Source: Buchnera aphidicola (Hyalopterus amygdali) (lineage in GTDB: Bacteria > Pseudomonadota > Gammaproteobacteria > Enterobacterales > Enterobacteriaceae). From it: a stretch of DNA of 64,000 nt. Location of the stretch: contig NZ_OZ060383.1 in NCBI RefSeq assembly GCF_964059015.1, positions 568,419 to 632,418 of the forward strand, given 5' to 3'. The notes beneath the pieces are model-generated. The model saw only the letters and a program-made list of their open reading frames with translations. It had not been told where the DNA came from and ran no database searches. The number at the start of each line of letters is the position of its first letter. Position 1 is the stretch's first letter. Made by a program: the position numbers and the translations under genes. Of the stretch, positions 51,600 through 63,214 are shown piece by piece.

Positions 51600-53573
51600 T
51601 TATTTTATTATTTTTTTATAAAGGTTATCACAATATATTTCTTCCTGATTCCATTGTAAATCTTCTTGAGGCAACTCAAATAAAAATCTACTAGGTACCA
51701 TTTGTAATTTTTGACCATATTTATATCTATTTTGACAATATGTAAAAAATAATTGTTTTTTTGCTCTAGTCATACCTACATATGCTAATCTTCGTTCTTC
51801 TTCAATATTATCATCATAAATACTTTTTATGTTAGGTAAAATACCTTCACTCATACCAACTATAAAAACTGAAGAAAACTCTAATCCTTTAGATGAATGC
51901 AAAGTCATTAATTGAACTTGATTTACAATTTCATCTACTTTTTTTTGTTTTTCTAAAATATCACGTAAAGTCATTTTTGTGATAATTTGTAGTAATGTCA
52001 TTGGTTTTTCAAATTTATTTCCGCTGAGCATATCTTTTACCCAACTTGATAGTGTGTAAATATTATTTATACTTTTTTGAGCTTTTTTAGGATCTTTTGA
52101 AATCTTATTTAACCATAATTCATATTTAATATCATTTATTATAGTATCTAAAATATTGTGTGGATTAAAATATGCTAATTTAATTGTTTTTTTTATCCAT
52201 GAAATAAACTTTTTTATTTTTAAAATAGTCTTTTCTTTTAAAATTTCCTTGATTTTTACATTATTAATAGACTCAAAGAGACTGATGTTTTTTTCTGTAG
52301 CAAATACTTCTAATTTATTTAATGTTTTTAAGCCTATTTGACGTTGTGGAGTATTCAAAATTCTTGAAAATGCATAATTGTCATTTGGATTAATAATTAA
52401 ACGCAAATAACTTATTAGATCTTTTATTTCCGGACGAGAAAAAAATGATGAATTATTAGAAATATTATAGGGTATATTATTTTTTAATAATATTTTTTCG
52501 AGAATTTGAGACTGATAATTACCACGATAAAGTATAGCATAATCTTTATATTTTATTTTATTTTTAGAACATTGTTCAATTATTTTATTTGCTATTTTTT
52601 CTGCTTCATTTTCTTCGTCCTTTCCAATTAATACCTTAATTTTATTTCCATATTTTAAATTAGAAAATAATTTTTTTTCAAAGTAATGCAAGTTATTTGC
52701 AATTAATTTATTTGCTGCTTTAAGTATTCTTCCGTAAGAACGATAATTTTGTTCCATTTTTATTATTTCTAGATTGGGAAAATCTTTTTTTAGTAAAAAA
52801 AGATTTTGAGGTTTTGCACCTCTCCATGAGTATATTGATTGATCATCATCTCCTACTAAAGTAAAATTAGAATTTATATTAGTAAGCGTTTTTATAAACT
52901 CATACTGGCTATTATTTGTATCTTGATATTCATCAACTAACATATGGAAAATTTTTTTTTGCCAACGATCTTGAATAATTTTATTATTTTTTAATAAAAG
53001 AGTTGGTATACAAATTAAATCATCAAAATCTAATATATTTGATTCACGTAGATAAATATTATATTTTTTATAAAAAAAAGAAAAATTTTTTTCTAATTCT
53101 GATTCTGCAGATAACTCGACTTGCAAAGGAGTAAGAAATTTATTCTTCCAAAAAGAAATCATAAATATTAATTTTTTTAATAATTTTGTGTTTTTTTTTG
53201 TTTTTTTGTCAACTATTTTTTTTAGTAAAATTAGTTGATCTTTTTCATCAAACAAGGAAAAATTAGGATTAAATTTAAGAGAATGAATTTCTTTTTTTAT
53301 AATTTCTAATCCTAGCGAATGAAATGTAGAAATAATCATTTTTTTTATTTTTAAAACACTTAAATATTTTGAAAGACGAATTTTTATTTCGTGAGCTGCT
53401 TTATTAGTAAAGGTGATAGCAATAATATTACTTGGATTAAGTCGACAATAATTTATTAGATAAATAATTTTATTAATGATAACTTTTGTTTTACCCGATC
53501 CAGCCCCTGCTAATATTAAACAGGGACCATTAATAAATTCTATAGCATATTTTTGAGTAGAATTAAGAGACAT
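51600..53573 (-). CDS. rep: ATP-dependent DNA helicase Rep
   Basis: A 657-residue UvrD/Rep superfamily 1 helicase, against 673 in E. coli. It has Walker A ILAGAGSGKTKVI near residue 22, AITFTNKAAHEI, Walker B MLVDEYQDTNNSQYEF, VGDDDQSIYSWRGA, the QNYRS motif IV region and C-terminal VQLMTLHSSKGLEF and AYVGMTRAKKQL. The content and neighbourhood (ilvC upstream) indicate Rep rather than UvrD. It clears proteins ahead of the replication fork together with DnaB. Confidence 0.95.
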   Translation of the reverse strand: MSLNSTQKYAIEFINGPCLILAGAGSGKTKVIINKIIYLINYCRLNPSNIIAITFTNKAAHEIKIRLSKYLSVLKIKKMIISTFHSLGLEIIKKEIHSLKFNPNFSLFDEKDQLILLKKIVDKKTKKNTKLLKKLIFMISFWKNKFLTPLQVELSAESELEKNFSFFYKKYNIYLRESNILDFDDLICIPTLLLKNNKIIQDRWQKKIFHMLVDEYQDTNNSQYEFIKTLTNINSNFTLVGDDDQSIYSWRGAKPQNLFLLKKDFPNLEIIKMEQNYRSYGRILKAANKLIANNLHYFEKKLFSNLKYGNKIKVLIGKDEENEAEKIANKIIEQCSKNKIKYKDYAILYRGNYQSQILEKILLKNNIPYNISNNSSFFSRPEIKDLISYLRLIINPNDNYAFSRILNTPQRQIGLKTLNKLEVFATEKNISLFESINNVKIKEILKEKTILKIKKFISWIKKTIKLAYFNPHNILDTIINDIKYELWLNKISKDPKKAQKSINNIYTLSSWVKDMLSGNKFEKPMTLLQIITKMTLRDILEKQKKVDEIVNQVQLMTLHSSKGLEFSSVFIVGMSEGILPNIKSIYDDNIEEERRLAYVGMTRAKKQLFFTYCQNRYKYGQKLQMVPSRFLFELPQEDLQWNQEEIYCDNLYKKIIK

Positions 53574-53648
53574 AAAATGTTAAGTTAATGTAAGATTGAT
53601 TAAATTATAAATTTTTTAAAGATGATAAAAAAAAATTAATTATATTTA

Positions 53649-55124
53649 TTATTCTTTAATTGAAATAGATTTCATTTCTTTCATATATTTTCTTAATTTT
53701 TTACCAACAATTTCGATTGGATGGTTCCGAATTTCTTCGTTAATTTTATATAATTCAATATTATCTATTTTAGTAGTCGGTACTGAACAACCTAAATCGT
53801 ATTTTTCGAGATTCATAATAAAATTTTTTAAAATAGGATAGGCTGAATTTGAAAAAAGATAATTACCATATTCTGCTGTATCTGAAATAACAACATTCAT
53901 TTCATACAATTTTTTTCTTGCAATTGTATTTGCAATTAATGGTAATTCATGTAAAGATTCGTAATAAGCTGATTCACTTTTAATTCCTGATTTAATCATA
54001 GTTTCGAAAGCTAATTCCACGCCTGACTTAATCATAGCAACCATTAATGTTCCATGATTATAATAATCTTCTTCAGATATTTTTTTTGAATAATCAAGAT
54101 TATTTTTTTCAAAAAGTGTATTTTTTGTATCTTTACGCCAATTTAATAAATTTTTATCATTATTTTTCCAATCTATCATCATTTCTTTAGAAAAAGCACC
54201 TGATATAATATCATCCATATGTTTTTTAAATAGGGGTGATAAAATTTTCTTTATCTTATTAGATAGTTTTAAAGCTCTTATTTTTGATGAATTTGAAAGC
54301 CTATCCATCATTAATGTAATACCTCCGTGTTTTAGAGATTCTGTGATAGTTTCCCAACCATATTGTATTAATTTTGCTGAATAACCTGCATCATATTTAT
54401 CTTGAATTAATTTTTTATAACATAGCAGAGAAGCTGTCTGCAGCATGCCACATAAAATTGTTTGTTCCCCCATTAAATCTGATTTAACTTCAGCAATAAA
54501 AGAAGAATCCAATACTCCAGCACGGTGTCCACCTATTGAAAAAGCCCATGCTTTTGCAACTTCTAATCCTATTTTTTGGTGGTCATTATCAGTATGAACA
54601 GCAATTAATGTAGGTACTCCGAATCCTCTTTTAAATTCCTCTCTTACTTCTGTTCCAGGGCATTTTGGGGCAACCATAATTACTGTTATATCTTTTCGTA
54701 TTATTTCTCCACATTCTACAATATTAAAACCGTGTGAATAACCTAAAAATGCATTTTTTTTCATCAATTTTTGTATTTCTTTTACAACGTTTTGATGTTG
54801 TTTGTCAGGTGTTAAATTAATAACTAAGTCAGCTTTTGGTATTAGTGATTCATAATCATTTACTTCAAATTTATTTTTAGTCGCATTTAACCAAGATTGA
54901 TTTTTTTTTAAAATACTATTTTTTTTTAGTGCGTAAGAAATATTGAGACCAGAATCTCTCATATTTAAACCTTGATTTAAACCTTGTGATCCACATCCTA
55001 CAATAACTATTTTTTTATTTTTTAAAATAGCATTTTGATTTTGAAATTCATTTCTTTTCATAAAACGACATTTTTTAATTTCGTTAAATTTTTTACGAAA
55101 ACATAATTTATTAAAATAATTCAT
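53649..55124 (-). CDS. ilvC: ketol-acid reductoisomerase (class II)
   Basis: From ATG 55124 ([14 protein letters not shown]) this is 491 residues, the E. coli length, after a GGGAA. The NADPH-binding [18 protein letters not shown] is near residue 45, followed by [40 protein letters not shown] with metal ligands, and [16 protein letters not shown]. It makes dihydroxy acids in Ile/Val synthesis, a key host-provisioning step. An upstream ATG 15 bases earlier is unlikely to be the start. Confidence 0.98.
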   Translation of the reverse strand: MNYFNKLCFRKKFNEIKKCRFMKRNEFQNQNAILKNKKIVIVGCGSQGLNQGLNMRDSGLNISYALKKNSILKKNQSWLNATKNKFEVNDYESLIPKADLVINLTPDKQHQNVVKEIQKLMKKNAFLGYSHGFNIVECGEIIRKDITVIMVAPKCPGTEVREEFKRGFGVPTLIAVHTDNDHQKIGLEVAKAWAFSIGGHRAGVLDSSFIAEVKSDLMGEQTILCGMLQTASLLCYKKLIQDKYDAGYSAKLIQYGWETITESLKHGGITLMMDRLSNSSKIRALKLSNKIKKILSPLFKKHMDDIISGAFSKEMMIDWKNNDKNLLNWRKDTKNTLFEKNNLDYSKKISEEDYYNHGTLMVAMIKSGVELAFETMIKSGIKSESAYYESLHELPLIANTIARKKLYEMNVVISDTAEYGNYLFSNSAYPILKNFIMNLEKYDLGCSVPTTKIDNIELYKINEEIRNHPIEIVGKKLRKYMKEMKSISIKE

Positions 55125-55179
55125 ATAGATAATTCCCAATATTTTATATTTTTTTATTATTTACTATTAATAAAAAATT

Positions 55180-57024
55180 TTATAAATCAAATAATTTATT
55201 TTTATCTCTTATTGCTCCTGTGTCTGCGCTGGAAGCAAAAGATGCATAGGCACGAAGAGCAAAAGAAATAGTTCTTTTCCTATTTTGAGGTTTGTATGCT
55301 TTAGAGCCTTTTAAATTTTCTTGAATAATACGAAGATTTAGTTCTTTTTCTGGAATATTTAAGTGAATGGTTTTTTCATAAATATTAATTTGGATATTAT
55401 CACCATCTTTTACTAAAGCTATTACACCTTGACTTGCTGCTTCAGGTGAAATATGTCCTATAGATAAACCAGATGTTCCGCCAGAAAAGCGACCATCGGT
55501 AATTAAAGCACATGACTTATCTAAATTCATCGATTTGAGATATGTTGTTGGATATAGCATCTCTTGCATTCCAGGTCCACCCTTAGGACCTTCATAACGA
55601 ATAACTATTATATTACCAGGAATAATTTTTCCTGATAAAATAGCATCAACCGCATCTTCCTGACTTTCATATACTTTAGCAAATCCGGAAAAAATATAAT
55701 TTTTTTTACTTACACCAGCAGTTTTTATTATACAACCATTTTTTGCTAAATTTCCATATAAGATAGATAACCCGCCATTTTTACTGTAAGCATTTTTATA
55801 TGAACGAATACATCCGCTAATACGATTATCATCTAGTGTATTCCATCTATAATTTTGAGAAAATGGTTTAACTGTACGTATTCCTCCTGGACCTGCATGA
55901 AACATTTTTATTATTTTTTTATCTTTTGTAGATAAGATATCATATTTTTTTAGTGTTTCTTCTAAATTTAAACCTAATATATTTTTTGTTTTTTTATGTA
56001 GTAAAAGAGCACGATTTAATTCTCCTAAAATTCCCATTACGCCTCCTGCTCGATGCACATCTTCTACATGATATATATTAGTGCTTGGAGAAACTTTACA
56101 AATATGAGGAACACGTTTAGAAAGATAATTAATATCTGACATTTTAAAATCGATATATCCTTCATACGCTGCAGCTAATAAATGTAAAATAGTATTAGTA
56201 GATCCACCCATTGCAATATCTAACGACATAGCATTTTCAAAAGATTCTTTGTTGGCTATGTTTCGTGGTAATACATCTTGATTATTATTATCGTAATATT
56301 CTTGTGTGATGTTGACAATTGTTTTTGCTGATTCTTGAAATAATTCTTTACGATCAATATGCGTTGCTAATAATGTTCCATTTCCAGGCAAAGCTAAACC
56401 TATAGCTTCCATTAAACAATTCATTGAATTTGCAGTAAACATGCCTGAACAAGAACCACAAGTTGGACATGCTGACATTTCTATTGTCTTTATAAAAGAT
56501 TCAGATTGATTGGGATTTCCGCCATGAATTATAGCATCTACTAAATCAATTTTTTCTTTTTTTTTTGTTTTTCCAGCTTCCATTGGTCCTCCTGAAACAA
56601 AGACTGATGGTATATTTAAACGTAATGATGCCATAAACATAGCTGGAGTTATTTTATCGCAATTAGAAATGCATATCATTGCATCAACGCAATGAGCATT
56701 GATTACATACTCTATAGAATCTGCAATTAATTCACGAGATGGTAGAGAATATAACATGCCTGAGTGTCCCATAGCTATTCCATCGTCTATTGCAATAGTA
56801 TTAAATTCTTTTGGAACAGCATTGTGTTTTTTAATCTCTTCAGAAATTATCTTTCCTACTTCTTGTAAATGAATATGTCCTGGTACAAATTGAGAAAATG
56901 AATTTACTACAGCTATAATTGGTTTTTTAAAATCTTCATCTATCATACCAGTAGCACGCCATAAAGCTCTTGCTCCGGACATATTTCTACCATGTGTAGT
57001 TGTGAATGAACGATATCGTGGCAT
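55180..57024 (-). CDS. ilvD: dihydroxy-acid dehydratase
   Basis: A 614-residue Fe-S dehydratase, against 616 in E. coli. It starts [20 protein letters not shown], has [32 protein letters not shown] for the cluster, [18 protein letters not shown] and the C-terminal [17 protein letters not shown]. It acts directly after IlvC in Ile/Val synthesis and depends on the Fe-S machinery encoded next door. It is 55 bases upstream of ilvC, so probably one transcript. ilvA and ilvY are absent. Confidence 0.98.
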   Translation of the reverse strand: MPRYRSFTTTHGRNMSGARALWRATGMIDEDFKKPIIAVVNSFSQFVPGHIHLQEVGKIISEEIKKHNAVPKEFNTIAIDDGIAMGHSGMLYSLPSRELIADSIEYVINAHCVDAMICISNCDKITPAMFMASLRLNIPSVFVSGGPMEAGKTKKKEKIDLVDAIIHGGNPNQSESFIKTIEMSACPTCGSCSGMFTANSMNCLMEAIGLALPGNGTLLATHIDRKELFQESAKTIVNITQEYYDNNNQDVLPRNIANKESFENAMSLDIAMGGSTNTILHLLAAAYEGYIDFKMSDINYLSKRVPHICKVSPSTNIYHVEDVHRAGGVMGILGELNRALLLHKKTKNILGLNLEETLKKYDILSTKDKKIIKMFHAGPGGIRTVKPFSQNYRWNTLDDNRISGCIRSYKNAYSKNGGLSILYGNLAKNGCIIKTAGVSKKNYIFSGFAKVYESQEDAVDAILSGKIIPGNIIVIRYEGPKGGPGMQEMLYPTTYLKSMNLDKSCALITDGRFSGGTSGLSIGHISPEAASQGVIALVKDGDNIQINIYEKTIHLNIPEKELNLRIIQENLKGSKAYKPQNRKRTISFALRAYASFASSADTGAIRDKNKLFDL

Positions 57025-57166
57025 TGAAAAAATTACTCCAAGGAATATTATTTTTTTAATAGTAGGAATTATATATTATAAAATATAATAATCAGTTGAT
57101 GTTTTTTGTTTTTTAATTGATATGAAATTAGATGTTTAAAAAAATATTTACTTTTTGACATTCTTT

Positions 57167-57240
57167 CAGGGGTGGAAGGACTTGAACCTACAACTTTCGG
57201 TTTTGGAGACCGATGCTCTACCAAATTGAACTACACCCCT
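57167..57240 (-). tRNA. tRNA-Trp (CCA)
   Basis: The acceptor AGGGGTG/CACCCCT and anticodon CCA in TCTCCAAAA are clear. The D loop carries AATTTGG, one T more than E. coli trpT. The discriminator is G and no CCA is encoded. It lies alone upstream of ilvD. Confidence 0.96.
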
Positions 57241-57403
57241 AATAATATTTTAAAATTAATTATATTACTAATTAGTATAAAAGTCTAGTTTACATATTAT
57301 ATATTTTGTATTTAATCTATTTATTTTTTAAACACAAAAAATGATAGAATATTCTCTTCAGTAAGATATTTATTCTACATTTCTCAAATAAGGTAATTAT
57401 TTA

Positions 57404-58618
57404 GTGAAAACTCCAATTTATTTAGATTATGCATCTACTACCCCAGTAGATTTTAAAGTAGCAAAAAAAATGATGAATTATTTAACAATAGATGGAATAT
57501 TTGGCAACTCTGCTTCTCGATCTCATAAATTTGGTTGGGAAGCGGAAGAAGCAGTTGATATTGCTCGTAATGAAATAGCTGATCTAATTGAATCAGATCC
57601 ACGAGAAATTGTATTTACTTCAGGTGCAACTGAATCAAATAATTTAGCTATAAAAGGTGTTTCTTTTTTTCATAGAAAAAAAGGCAATCATATTATTACA
57701 AGTAAAACGGAACATAAGTCTGTATTAGATGCTTGTAGATATTTAGAAGGGATAGGTTTTTCTGTAACTTACCTTACACCTAAAAATAATGGAATGATTG
57801 ATTTAAATGATTTAAAAAAAAATATTAATGATAAAACTATTCTTGTTTCTATAATGCATGTAAATAATGAAACTGGGATTATACAAGATATTGTTAATAT
57901 ATCTAAAATATGTCGATCTAACGATATTTTTTTTCATGTAGATGCTACTCAAAGTATAGGTAAAATACCAGTTACAATAAAAAATTCGTTTATAGATTTA
58001 ATGTCTTTTTCAGCTCATAAAGTGTATGGCCCAAAAGGGATTGGCGGATTATACGTTCGCAGAAAACCACGTGTTCGTTTATTATCATTATTGCATGGCG
58101 GTGGACATGAAAGGGGGATGCGATCAGGAACTTTACCTGTTCATCAGATTGTTGGAATGGGTGAATCATTTAAATTGGCAAAAAAACAAATTAATGATGA
58201 TTTTACACATTTAACTAATTTAAGAAATGATTTATGGAATGGTATTAAAAATATTGAAGAAGTGTATTTAAATAGTGATTTAAAACAAGGGGCACCTCAT
58301 ATTTTAAATGTTAGTTTTAATTATATTGAAGGTGAATCATTAATTATGGCACTTAAAGATTTAGCTATTTCTTCTGGTTCCGCGTGTACTTCTTCGAGTT
58401 TAGAACCTTCATATGTTTTAAAAGCTTTAGGTATTAAAGATGAGTTAGCACATAGTTCTATTCGTTTTTCAATTGGCAGATTTACAACAAGCGAAGAAAT
58501 TCAACATACAATAAAATCAGTACATGAATCAATTAATAAATTACGAGCACTTTCGCCATTGTGGGAAATGTTTAAATCAGGAGTTGATTTAAATAGTATA
58601 GAATGGGATCATAGTTAA
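57404..58618 (+). CDS. iscS: cysteine desulfurase IscS
   Basis: A 404-residue PLP enzyme, the E. coli length, starting at GTG 57404 (reads as [16 protein letters not shown]) after AAGG. It has the PLP-lysine in [15 protein letters not shown], catalytic Cys loop [21 protein letters not shown] and the C-terminal [12 protein letters not shown] that docks IscU. It supplies sulfur for Fe-S clusters and tRNA thiolation. The regulator iscR, first gene of the E. coli operon, is absent. Confidence 0.98.
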   Translation: MKTPIYLDYASTTPVDFKVAKKMMNYLTIDGIFGNSASRSHKFGWEAEEAVDIARNEIADLIESDPREIVFTSGATESNNLAIKGVSFFHRKKGNHIITSKTEHKSVLDACRYLEGIGFSVTYLTPKNNGMIDLNDLKKNINDKTILVSIMHVNNETGIIQDIVNISKICRSNDIFFHVDATQSIGKIPVTIKNSFIDLMSFSAHKVYGPKGIGGLYVRRKPRVRLLSLLHGGGHERGMRSGTLPVHQIVGMGESFKLAKKQINDDFTHLTNLRNDLWNGIKNIEEVYLNSDLKQGAPHILNVSFNYIEGESLIMALKDLAISSGSACTSSSLEPSYVLKALGIKDELAHSSIRFSIGRFTTSEEIQHTIKSVHESINKLRALSPLWEMFKSGVDLNSIEWDHS

Positions 58619-58654
58619 AATAATATAATTAAAAAATTGATAAGGTAGAACAAA

Positions 58655-59041
58655 ATGACTTATAGCAAAAAAGTTATGGATCATTATGAAAATCCACGTA
58701 ATGTGGGATCGTTTTCTAGTTCTGACATTAATGTTGGGAGTGGATTAGTTGGAGCTCCTGCTTGTGGTGATGTCATGAAATTACAAATCAAAGTAAATGA
58801 AAAAGGTGTTATTGAAGATGCCTGTTTTAAGACATACGGCTGCGGATCTGCAATAGCATCTAGTTCATTAGTAACAGAATGGATTAAAGGTAAATCTATA
58901 AAAGAAGCAGAATCAATTAAAAATACAAGAATAGTAGAGGAATTAGAATTACCTCCAGTCAAAATACATTGTTCTATTTTAGCAGAAGATGCTATTAAAG
59001 CAGCAATTGCCGATTATAAAAACAAAAAAAATAAAAATTAA
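58655..59041 (+). CDS. iscU: Fe-S cluster scaffold IscU
   Basis: A 128-residue scaffold with the three cluster cysteines in GAPACGDVMKL, TYGCGSAIASS and KIHCSILAEDA. The HscA recognition motif LPPVK lies just before the third. It assembles 2Fe-2S clusters with IscS and hands them on with HscBA. It follows iscS by about 36 bases. Confidence 0.98.
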   Translation: MTYSKKVMDHYENPRNVGSFSSSDINVGSGLVGAPACGDVMKLQIKVNEKGVIEDACFKTYGCGSAIASSSLVTEWIKGKSIKEAESIKNTRIVEELELPPVKIHCSILAEDAIKAAIADYKNKKNKN

Positions 59042-59061
59042 ATTTTAAGGTGCTATTTTTT

Positions 59062-59091
59062 AATGTTGAAAGAAATGATTCTTTCAACATT
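59062..59091 (+). terminator. strong hairpin between iscU and hscB
   Basis: A perfect 13-base stem, AATGTTGAAAGAA/TTCTTTCAACATT with loop ATGA, is followed by TTATTTTAAT. It lies 21 bases after iscU, where iscA is located in E. coli. It may be a partial terminator or an mRNA-processing/stability element separating iscSU from hscBA-fdx. Confidence 0.55.
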
Positions 59092-59140
59092 TTATTTTAA
59101 TAATCATGTTTTTTAAGTATCTTTTTAATTTGGATGATTT

Positions 59141-59635
59141 ATGGATTATTTTAAATTGTTTAATTTACCCCAAAAATATACAATTAATAAATTTTTGCTT
59201 ACTGAAAATTTTTATAAATTACAATTGAAATTTCATCCTGATTTATTTACGAATAACTCTCGAGATGAAAAAAAAATAGCTTTAAAAAAGTCAATAGAAA
59301 TAAATAGAGGATATCAAATTTTAAAAGATTCTTTAAGCAGAGCGATTTATTTACTTTCCCTAAATGGTTTAAAAATTAGCAAGGAAAAATTTTCTGCTCA
59401 TGATCAGATTTTTTTAAAAAAGTATTTTTTTTTACATGAAGAATTAGATTATTTAATAAAGCATGATGACAAAAAAGTTAAATTAGATATTTTATTTGAG
59501 AAAGTTAAAAAAAAGATACAAAATTATGAAGAAAAAATTGAAGTTGAATTCAATAAAAAAAATTGGAATCAAGTAATCAAACTAATAGCAGGACTTTTAT
59601 TTTTTAAAAAAATACAGGATCGCTTTAAAAAATAA
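59141..59635 (+). CDS. hscB: co-chaperone HscB (J-domain protein)
   Basis: A 164-residue protein. The J domain with the HPD motif is in [14 protein letters not shown] near residue 32, followed by [17 protein letters not shown] sequence ([20 protein letters not shown]) and YLLSLNG. The C-terminal three-helix IscU-binding domain is Lys-rich. It stimulates HscA ATPase and delivers IscU. hscA follows by 37 bases. Confidence 0.95.
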   Translation: MDYFKLFNLPQKYTINKFLLTENFYKLQLKFHPDLFTNNSRDEKKIALKKSIEINRGYQILKDSLSRAIYLLSLNGLKISKEKFSAHDQIFLKKYFFLHEELDYLIKHDDKKVKLDILFEKVKKKIQNYEEKIEVEFNKKNWNQVIKLIAGLLFFKKIQDRFKK

Positions 59636-59672
59636 AAGTAACTTATTCGAATTAAGAATTAGGATTTTTTAA

Positions 59673-61505
59673 ATGGTTTTTTTTAAAGATAAAATTAAAC
59701 AGAAATTAGTTTTAGGTGTTGATTTTGGAACTACTTATTCTCTTTTATCTAGTATAAATAAAAATGATGTTATTTTATTAAGAGATGATAAAGATCGTTA
59801 TCTTTTGCCATCTATTGTTCATTATAAAAAAAATAAAATTTTAGTTGGTTGGAAAGCTGAAGAAAAATTAGTTGAAGATTCATTAAATACTATTACTTCA
59901 GTAAAACGTTTAATTGGTCGTTCTTTTGACTTTGTGAAAAGAGAATTTCCGATATTACCATATGTTATAGAAGAAAATAAAAAAGATGGAGGTATTTTAT
60001 TTCATACAGATGGTGGAATTTTTAGTCCAATAGATGTTGTTGCTACAATATTAAAATTTTTAAAAGAAAAAGCATGTAGTTTTTTTAATCGTGAAATTGG
60101 TAAAACAGTAATTACTGTTCCTGCATACTTTAATAATATTCAAAGAGAATCGATAAAAAAAGCTGCCAATTTAGCCAAAATTAATTTAATTAGATTATTA
60201 AATGAACCAACATCTGCTGCCCTTGCGTATGGTTTGCAATTACATAAAAATGGAATTATTGTTGTTTATGATTTAGGAGGAGGTACTTTTGATATTTCTG
60301 TTCTGAAATTAAATAAGGGAATATTTGAAGTTTTAGCAACAGGTGGTGATTCTAATTTAGGTGGAGATGATTTTGATATTTGTTTATCTAGCTATATTTA
60401 TAAAAAAGCAAAATTATCAAATATATGCAATAATATTTTTCAATCTTTACTTCTTAAAAAGGCAAGAGAGATTAAATTAAAATTAACTCAAAATGAAAAA
60501 GTAAAAATAAATTTTTTTGATTGGCATGGAGAGATTTCTCGTGATGAATTTAATTTAATTATTAAAAATTTAGTAAAGAAAACACTATTAATTTGTTCTA
60601 ATATTCTTAAAGAAATTGAGATTAAGGTAGAAGATGTTAAAGAAATTATTATGGTGGGTGGATCAACACGTGTTCCTATTATTTTTACAGAAGTAAAAAA
60701 TTTTTTTAAAAAATCGCCATTAATTTCTATAAATCCAGATCAAGTCGTTGCAATAGGTGCGGCAATACAATCAAATATGCTTGTTCAAAATAATTATTAT
60801 AAAAGAACAGTTTTATTAGATGTCATACCACTCTCATTGGGTATTGAAGTCATGGGTGGTTTTGTAGAAAAAATTATTTTACGTAATACTTCTATACCTA
60901 TTTCGAAAACAAAAGAATTCACGACTGCCAAAGATAATCAAACCGCCATTGTTATTCATATATTACAAGGAGAAAGAGAACTAGTAAAAGATTGTATTTC
61001 GCTTTCAAAATTTGTTTTAAAAAACATTACTCCTAAGAAAGCCGGTATGGTTCGTATTTTAGTTACATTTGAAATAAATGCTGATGGTTTAATTAATGTA
61101 AAAGCATTAGAAAAATCTAGTTCTATCGAGAAAACTATTCGAATTAATAATACTTTTTTTTTACAAGACAAAAAAGTCGATAAATTAGTTCATGAATCTA
61201 AAATTTATGGTAAAAAAGATTATTATTTAAGAGTTAAACAGGAAAAAAAGAGTGAATCGAAACGTATTTTAAAACTTTTAAGTGATGCTTTATATGAAGA
61301 TGGAAATTTAATTAGTTTAGAAGAATTGAAAAAAATAAAAGAGAATCAAAGTAAATTAGAAGAATCGATAAATAAAGATGATTTTTTTGCTATGAAATTA
61401 AATTTAAAAAAATTAGAGAAAGTTTGCGAAAATTTTTTTTCATTAAGAATTAAAAAAACTATTGATAGTTGTTTAGTTAAAAACTTATTAGATGAGAGTA
61501 AGTAA
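59673..61505 (+). CDS. hscA: chaperone HscA (Hsp70 family)
   Basis: A 610-residue Hsp70, against 616 in E. coli. It has [14 protein letters not shown] at the N-terminus, [34 protein letters not shown] and [10 protein letters not shown] in the ATPase domain. The substrate domain has [13 protein letters not shown] and [10 protein letters not shown]. It releases clusters from IscU through the LPPVK motif. Its stop TAA shares its last base with the fdx start ATG, showing tight coupling. Confidence 0.97.
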   Translation: MVFFKDKIKQKLVLGVDFGTTYSLLSSINKNDVILLRDDKDRYLLPSIVHYKKNKILVGWKAEEKLVEDSLNTITSVKRLIGRSFDFVKREFPILPYVIEENKKDGGILFHTDGGIFSPIDVVATILKFLKEKACSFFNREIGKTVITVPAYFNNIQRESIKKAANLAKINLIRLLNEPTSAALAYGLQLHKNGIIVVYDLGGGTFDISVLKLNKGIFEVLATGGDSNLGGDDFDICLSSYIYKKAKLSNICNNIFQSLLLKKAREIKLKLTQNEKVKINFFDWHGEISRDEFNLIIKNLVKKTLLICSNILKEIEIKVEDVKEIIMVGGSTRVPIIFTEVKNFFKKSPLISINPDQVVAIGAAIQSNMLVQNNYYKRTVLLDVIPLSLGIEVMGGFVEKIILRNTSIPISKTKEFTTAKDNQTAIVIHILQGERELVKDCISLSKFVLKNITPKKAGMVRILVTFEINADGLINVKALEKSSSIEKTIRINNTFFLQDKKVDKLVHESKIYGKKDYYLRVKQEKKSESKRILKLLSDALYEDGNLISLEELKKIKENQSKLEESINKDDFFAMKLNLKKLEKVCENFFSLRIKKTIDSCLVKNLLDESK

Positions 61506-61840
61506 TGCCAAAAATTTTCTTTTTACCCCATAGAATTTTACTACCAGAAGGTGGTTGTTTTAAATGTCAAAAGGGTGATACCATTTTAAATGTTGCATTA
61601 AAAAATAAAATTAAATTAGAACATGCTTGTGAGAAATCTTGTGCTTGTAGTACTTGTCACTGTATTATAAGACAGGGTTTTCTTTCTCTTTCAGGATGGT
61701 CTGAAAAAGAAGAAGATGTATTAGATAAGGCATGGGGTCTTGAACCAACTAGTCGATTAAGTTGTCAAGCGATTGTAGGAGATGTTGATATTCAAGTAGA
61801 AATACCCTTTTATAATAATAATCATTCAATAAAAGATTAA
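61505..61840 (+). CDS. fdx: 2Fe-2S ferredoxin of the Isc system
   Basis: A 111-residue adrenodoxin-type ferredoxin. It starts [19 protein letters not shown] and has cluster ligands in [13 protein letters not shown] and a distal Cys in [25 protein letters not shown] is typical. It supplies electrons for cluster assembly, probably re-reduced by Fpr. The stop abuts the der stop on the other strand. iscX is absent. Confidence 0.97.
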   Translation: MPKIFFLPHRILLPEGGCFKCQKGDTILNVALKNKIKLEHACEKSCACSTCHCIIRQGFLSLSGWSEKEEDVLDKAWGLEPTSRLSCQAIVGDVDIQVEIPFYNNNHSIKD

Positions 61841-63208
61841 TTATTTTTTTAAAATATATGGATTAGTACTTTCCTTAAACTCTATCTTTATTGAAGTTCC
61901 GTTTGTTTTTAGTTCTTTATTAAAAAAGTTTTTTAAATATTTTTTATATGATAGGGATAAATCTTTTACTTGATTTCCATGTATAATAATTTTCACTGGA
62001 TTAGAGCTGCCTAAATGTGCGTATTTTAATTTTATTCGTCTTCCATTTATGATTGGAGGTTGATGTTTTTTTATTGCTGTATGCATGGTTTTCATAAGGA
62101 ATGAAGTATTTATTTTTCTTGTAGATAATTTATATATTTCATTAATAGATTTAAAAATTTCAAATATTCCTTCATTAAGTAGTGCTGATATAAAATGTAT
62201 TTTTGAGAAAAAACAACATTTTAATTTATTTTTTATTGAATTTTTTAAATCTTTTTTTTCTGAAAAATTTAATAAATCCCATTTGTTAAAAACAATAATT
62301 AATGGTTTTCCGGATTCTTCAATAAAATTTGCTAATAACAGATCTTGCTTGCAAATTTTATTTATTGCATCTATTACTAGCAATATGACATTTGATTTTT
62401 CAATTGTTTGTAAAGTTTTAATTGTAGAAAATTTTTCAATTATTTTATTGTTTGATTTTCTAGATAACCCAGCAGTATCGATGAAAATATAATTTTTTTT
62501 ATTGTACTGAATAGGTACATGTATACTATCTAATGTTGTACCGGGGATTTCAGAAGTAATTAATCTTTTTTTCATTATTATTTTATTAATTAATGTTGAT
62601 TTTCCAACATTTGGTTTTCCTATACATGCAATTTTTATTGAAAGTTTTTCTTGATCAGTATATTTTTTTGTTTTTTCTTTTAGGTCATTAATTGTAAAAT
62701 TTTTTTTTATCCAAGGAGTTAAATACTTAATAATAAGATTATTAATTCCTTGGTTATGACTAGCAGAAATTTTTACATTATCTTTAAAACCTAGTGAATA
62801 AAATTCATTAATTTTAGAGTCTTCTTTAATCCCATCTATTTTATTAATTACAACAATTGTTTTTTTTTGATATTTTCTTATTTTTTTAGCAATTTCATAT
62901 TCTTCAGGCATAACTCCGTCACGAGCGCTTACTATAAATAAAATAACATTGCATTCTTCGATAGCTATCAATGTTTGTTCATGACTTTCTTGATCTGATT
63001 TTTTTGAATCAGAATTTATCCCACTTGTATCAATTATGATAATTTTTTTATTTTTTTCTAAATAAAAAGATCCATAATTTCTATCTTTAGTAAGACCTGG
63101 GTAATTTGCAACCAGTGCATTTCTGGTTTTGCTTAATACATTAAATAAAGTAGATTTTCCTACATTAGTGCGTCCAATTAATACAATGACAGGTAACATT
63201 TTAAACAT
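61841..63208 (-). CDS. der: ribosome-assembly GTPase Der (EngA)
   Basis: A 455-residue protein with two tandem GTPase domains, against 490 in E. coli. The first has GRTNVGKSTLFNVL and NKIDG, and the second has GKPNVGKSTLINKI, DTAGLSRKS and NKWD. The C-terminal KH-like domain has KHQPPIINGRRIKLKYAH. It acts in 50S subunit maturation. It is 6 bases after yfgM, with bamB (between them in E. coli) lost. Confidence 0.97.
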   Translation of the reverse strand: MFKMLPVIVLIGRTNVGKSTLFNVLSKTRNALVANYPGLTKDRNYGSFYLEKNKKIIIIDTSGINSDSKKSDQESHEQTLIAIEECNVILFIVSARDGVMPEEYEIAKKIRKYQKKTIVVINKIDGIKEDSKINEFYSLGFKDNVKISASHNQGINNLIIKYLTPWIKKNFTINDLKEKTKKYTDQEKLSIKIACIGKPNVGKSTLINKIIMKKRLITSEIPGTTLDSIHVPIQYNKKNYIFIDTAGLSRKSNNKIIEKFSTIKTLQTIEKSNVILLVIDAINKICKQDLLLANFIEESGKPLIIVFNKWDLLNFSEKKDLKNSIKNKLKCCFFSKIHFISALLNEGIFEIFKSINEIYKLSTRKINTSFLMKTMHTAIKKHQPPIINGRRIKLKYAHLGSSNPVKIIIHGNQVKDLSLSYKKYLKNFFNKELKTNGTSIKIEFKESTNPYILKK

Positions 63209-63214
63209 CCATTT

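Noticed and set aside
62085..62492. A 135-residue plus-strand frame.
   Set aside because: It lies antisense within der, which carries two complete GTPase domains on the other strand.
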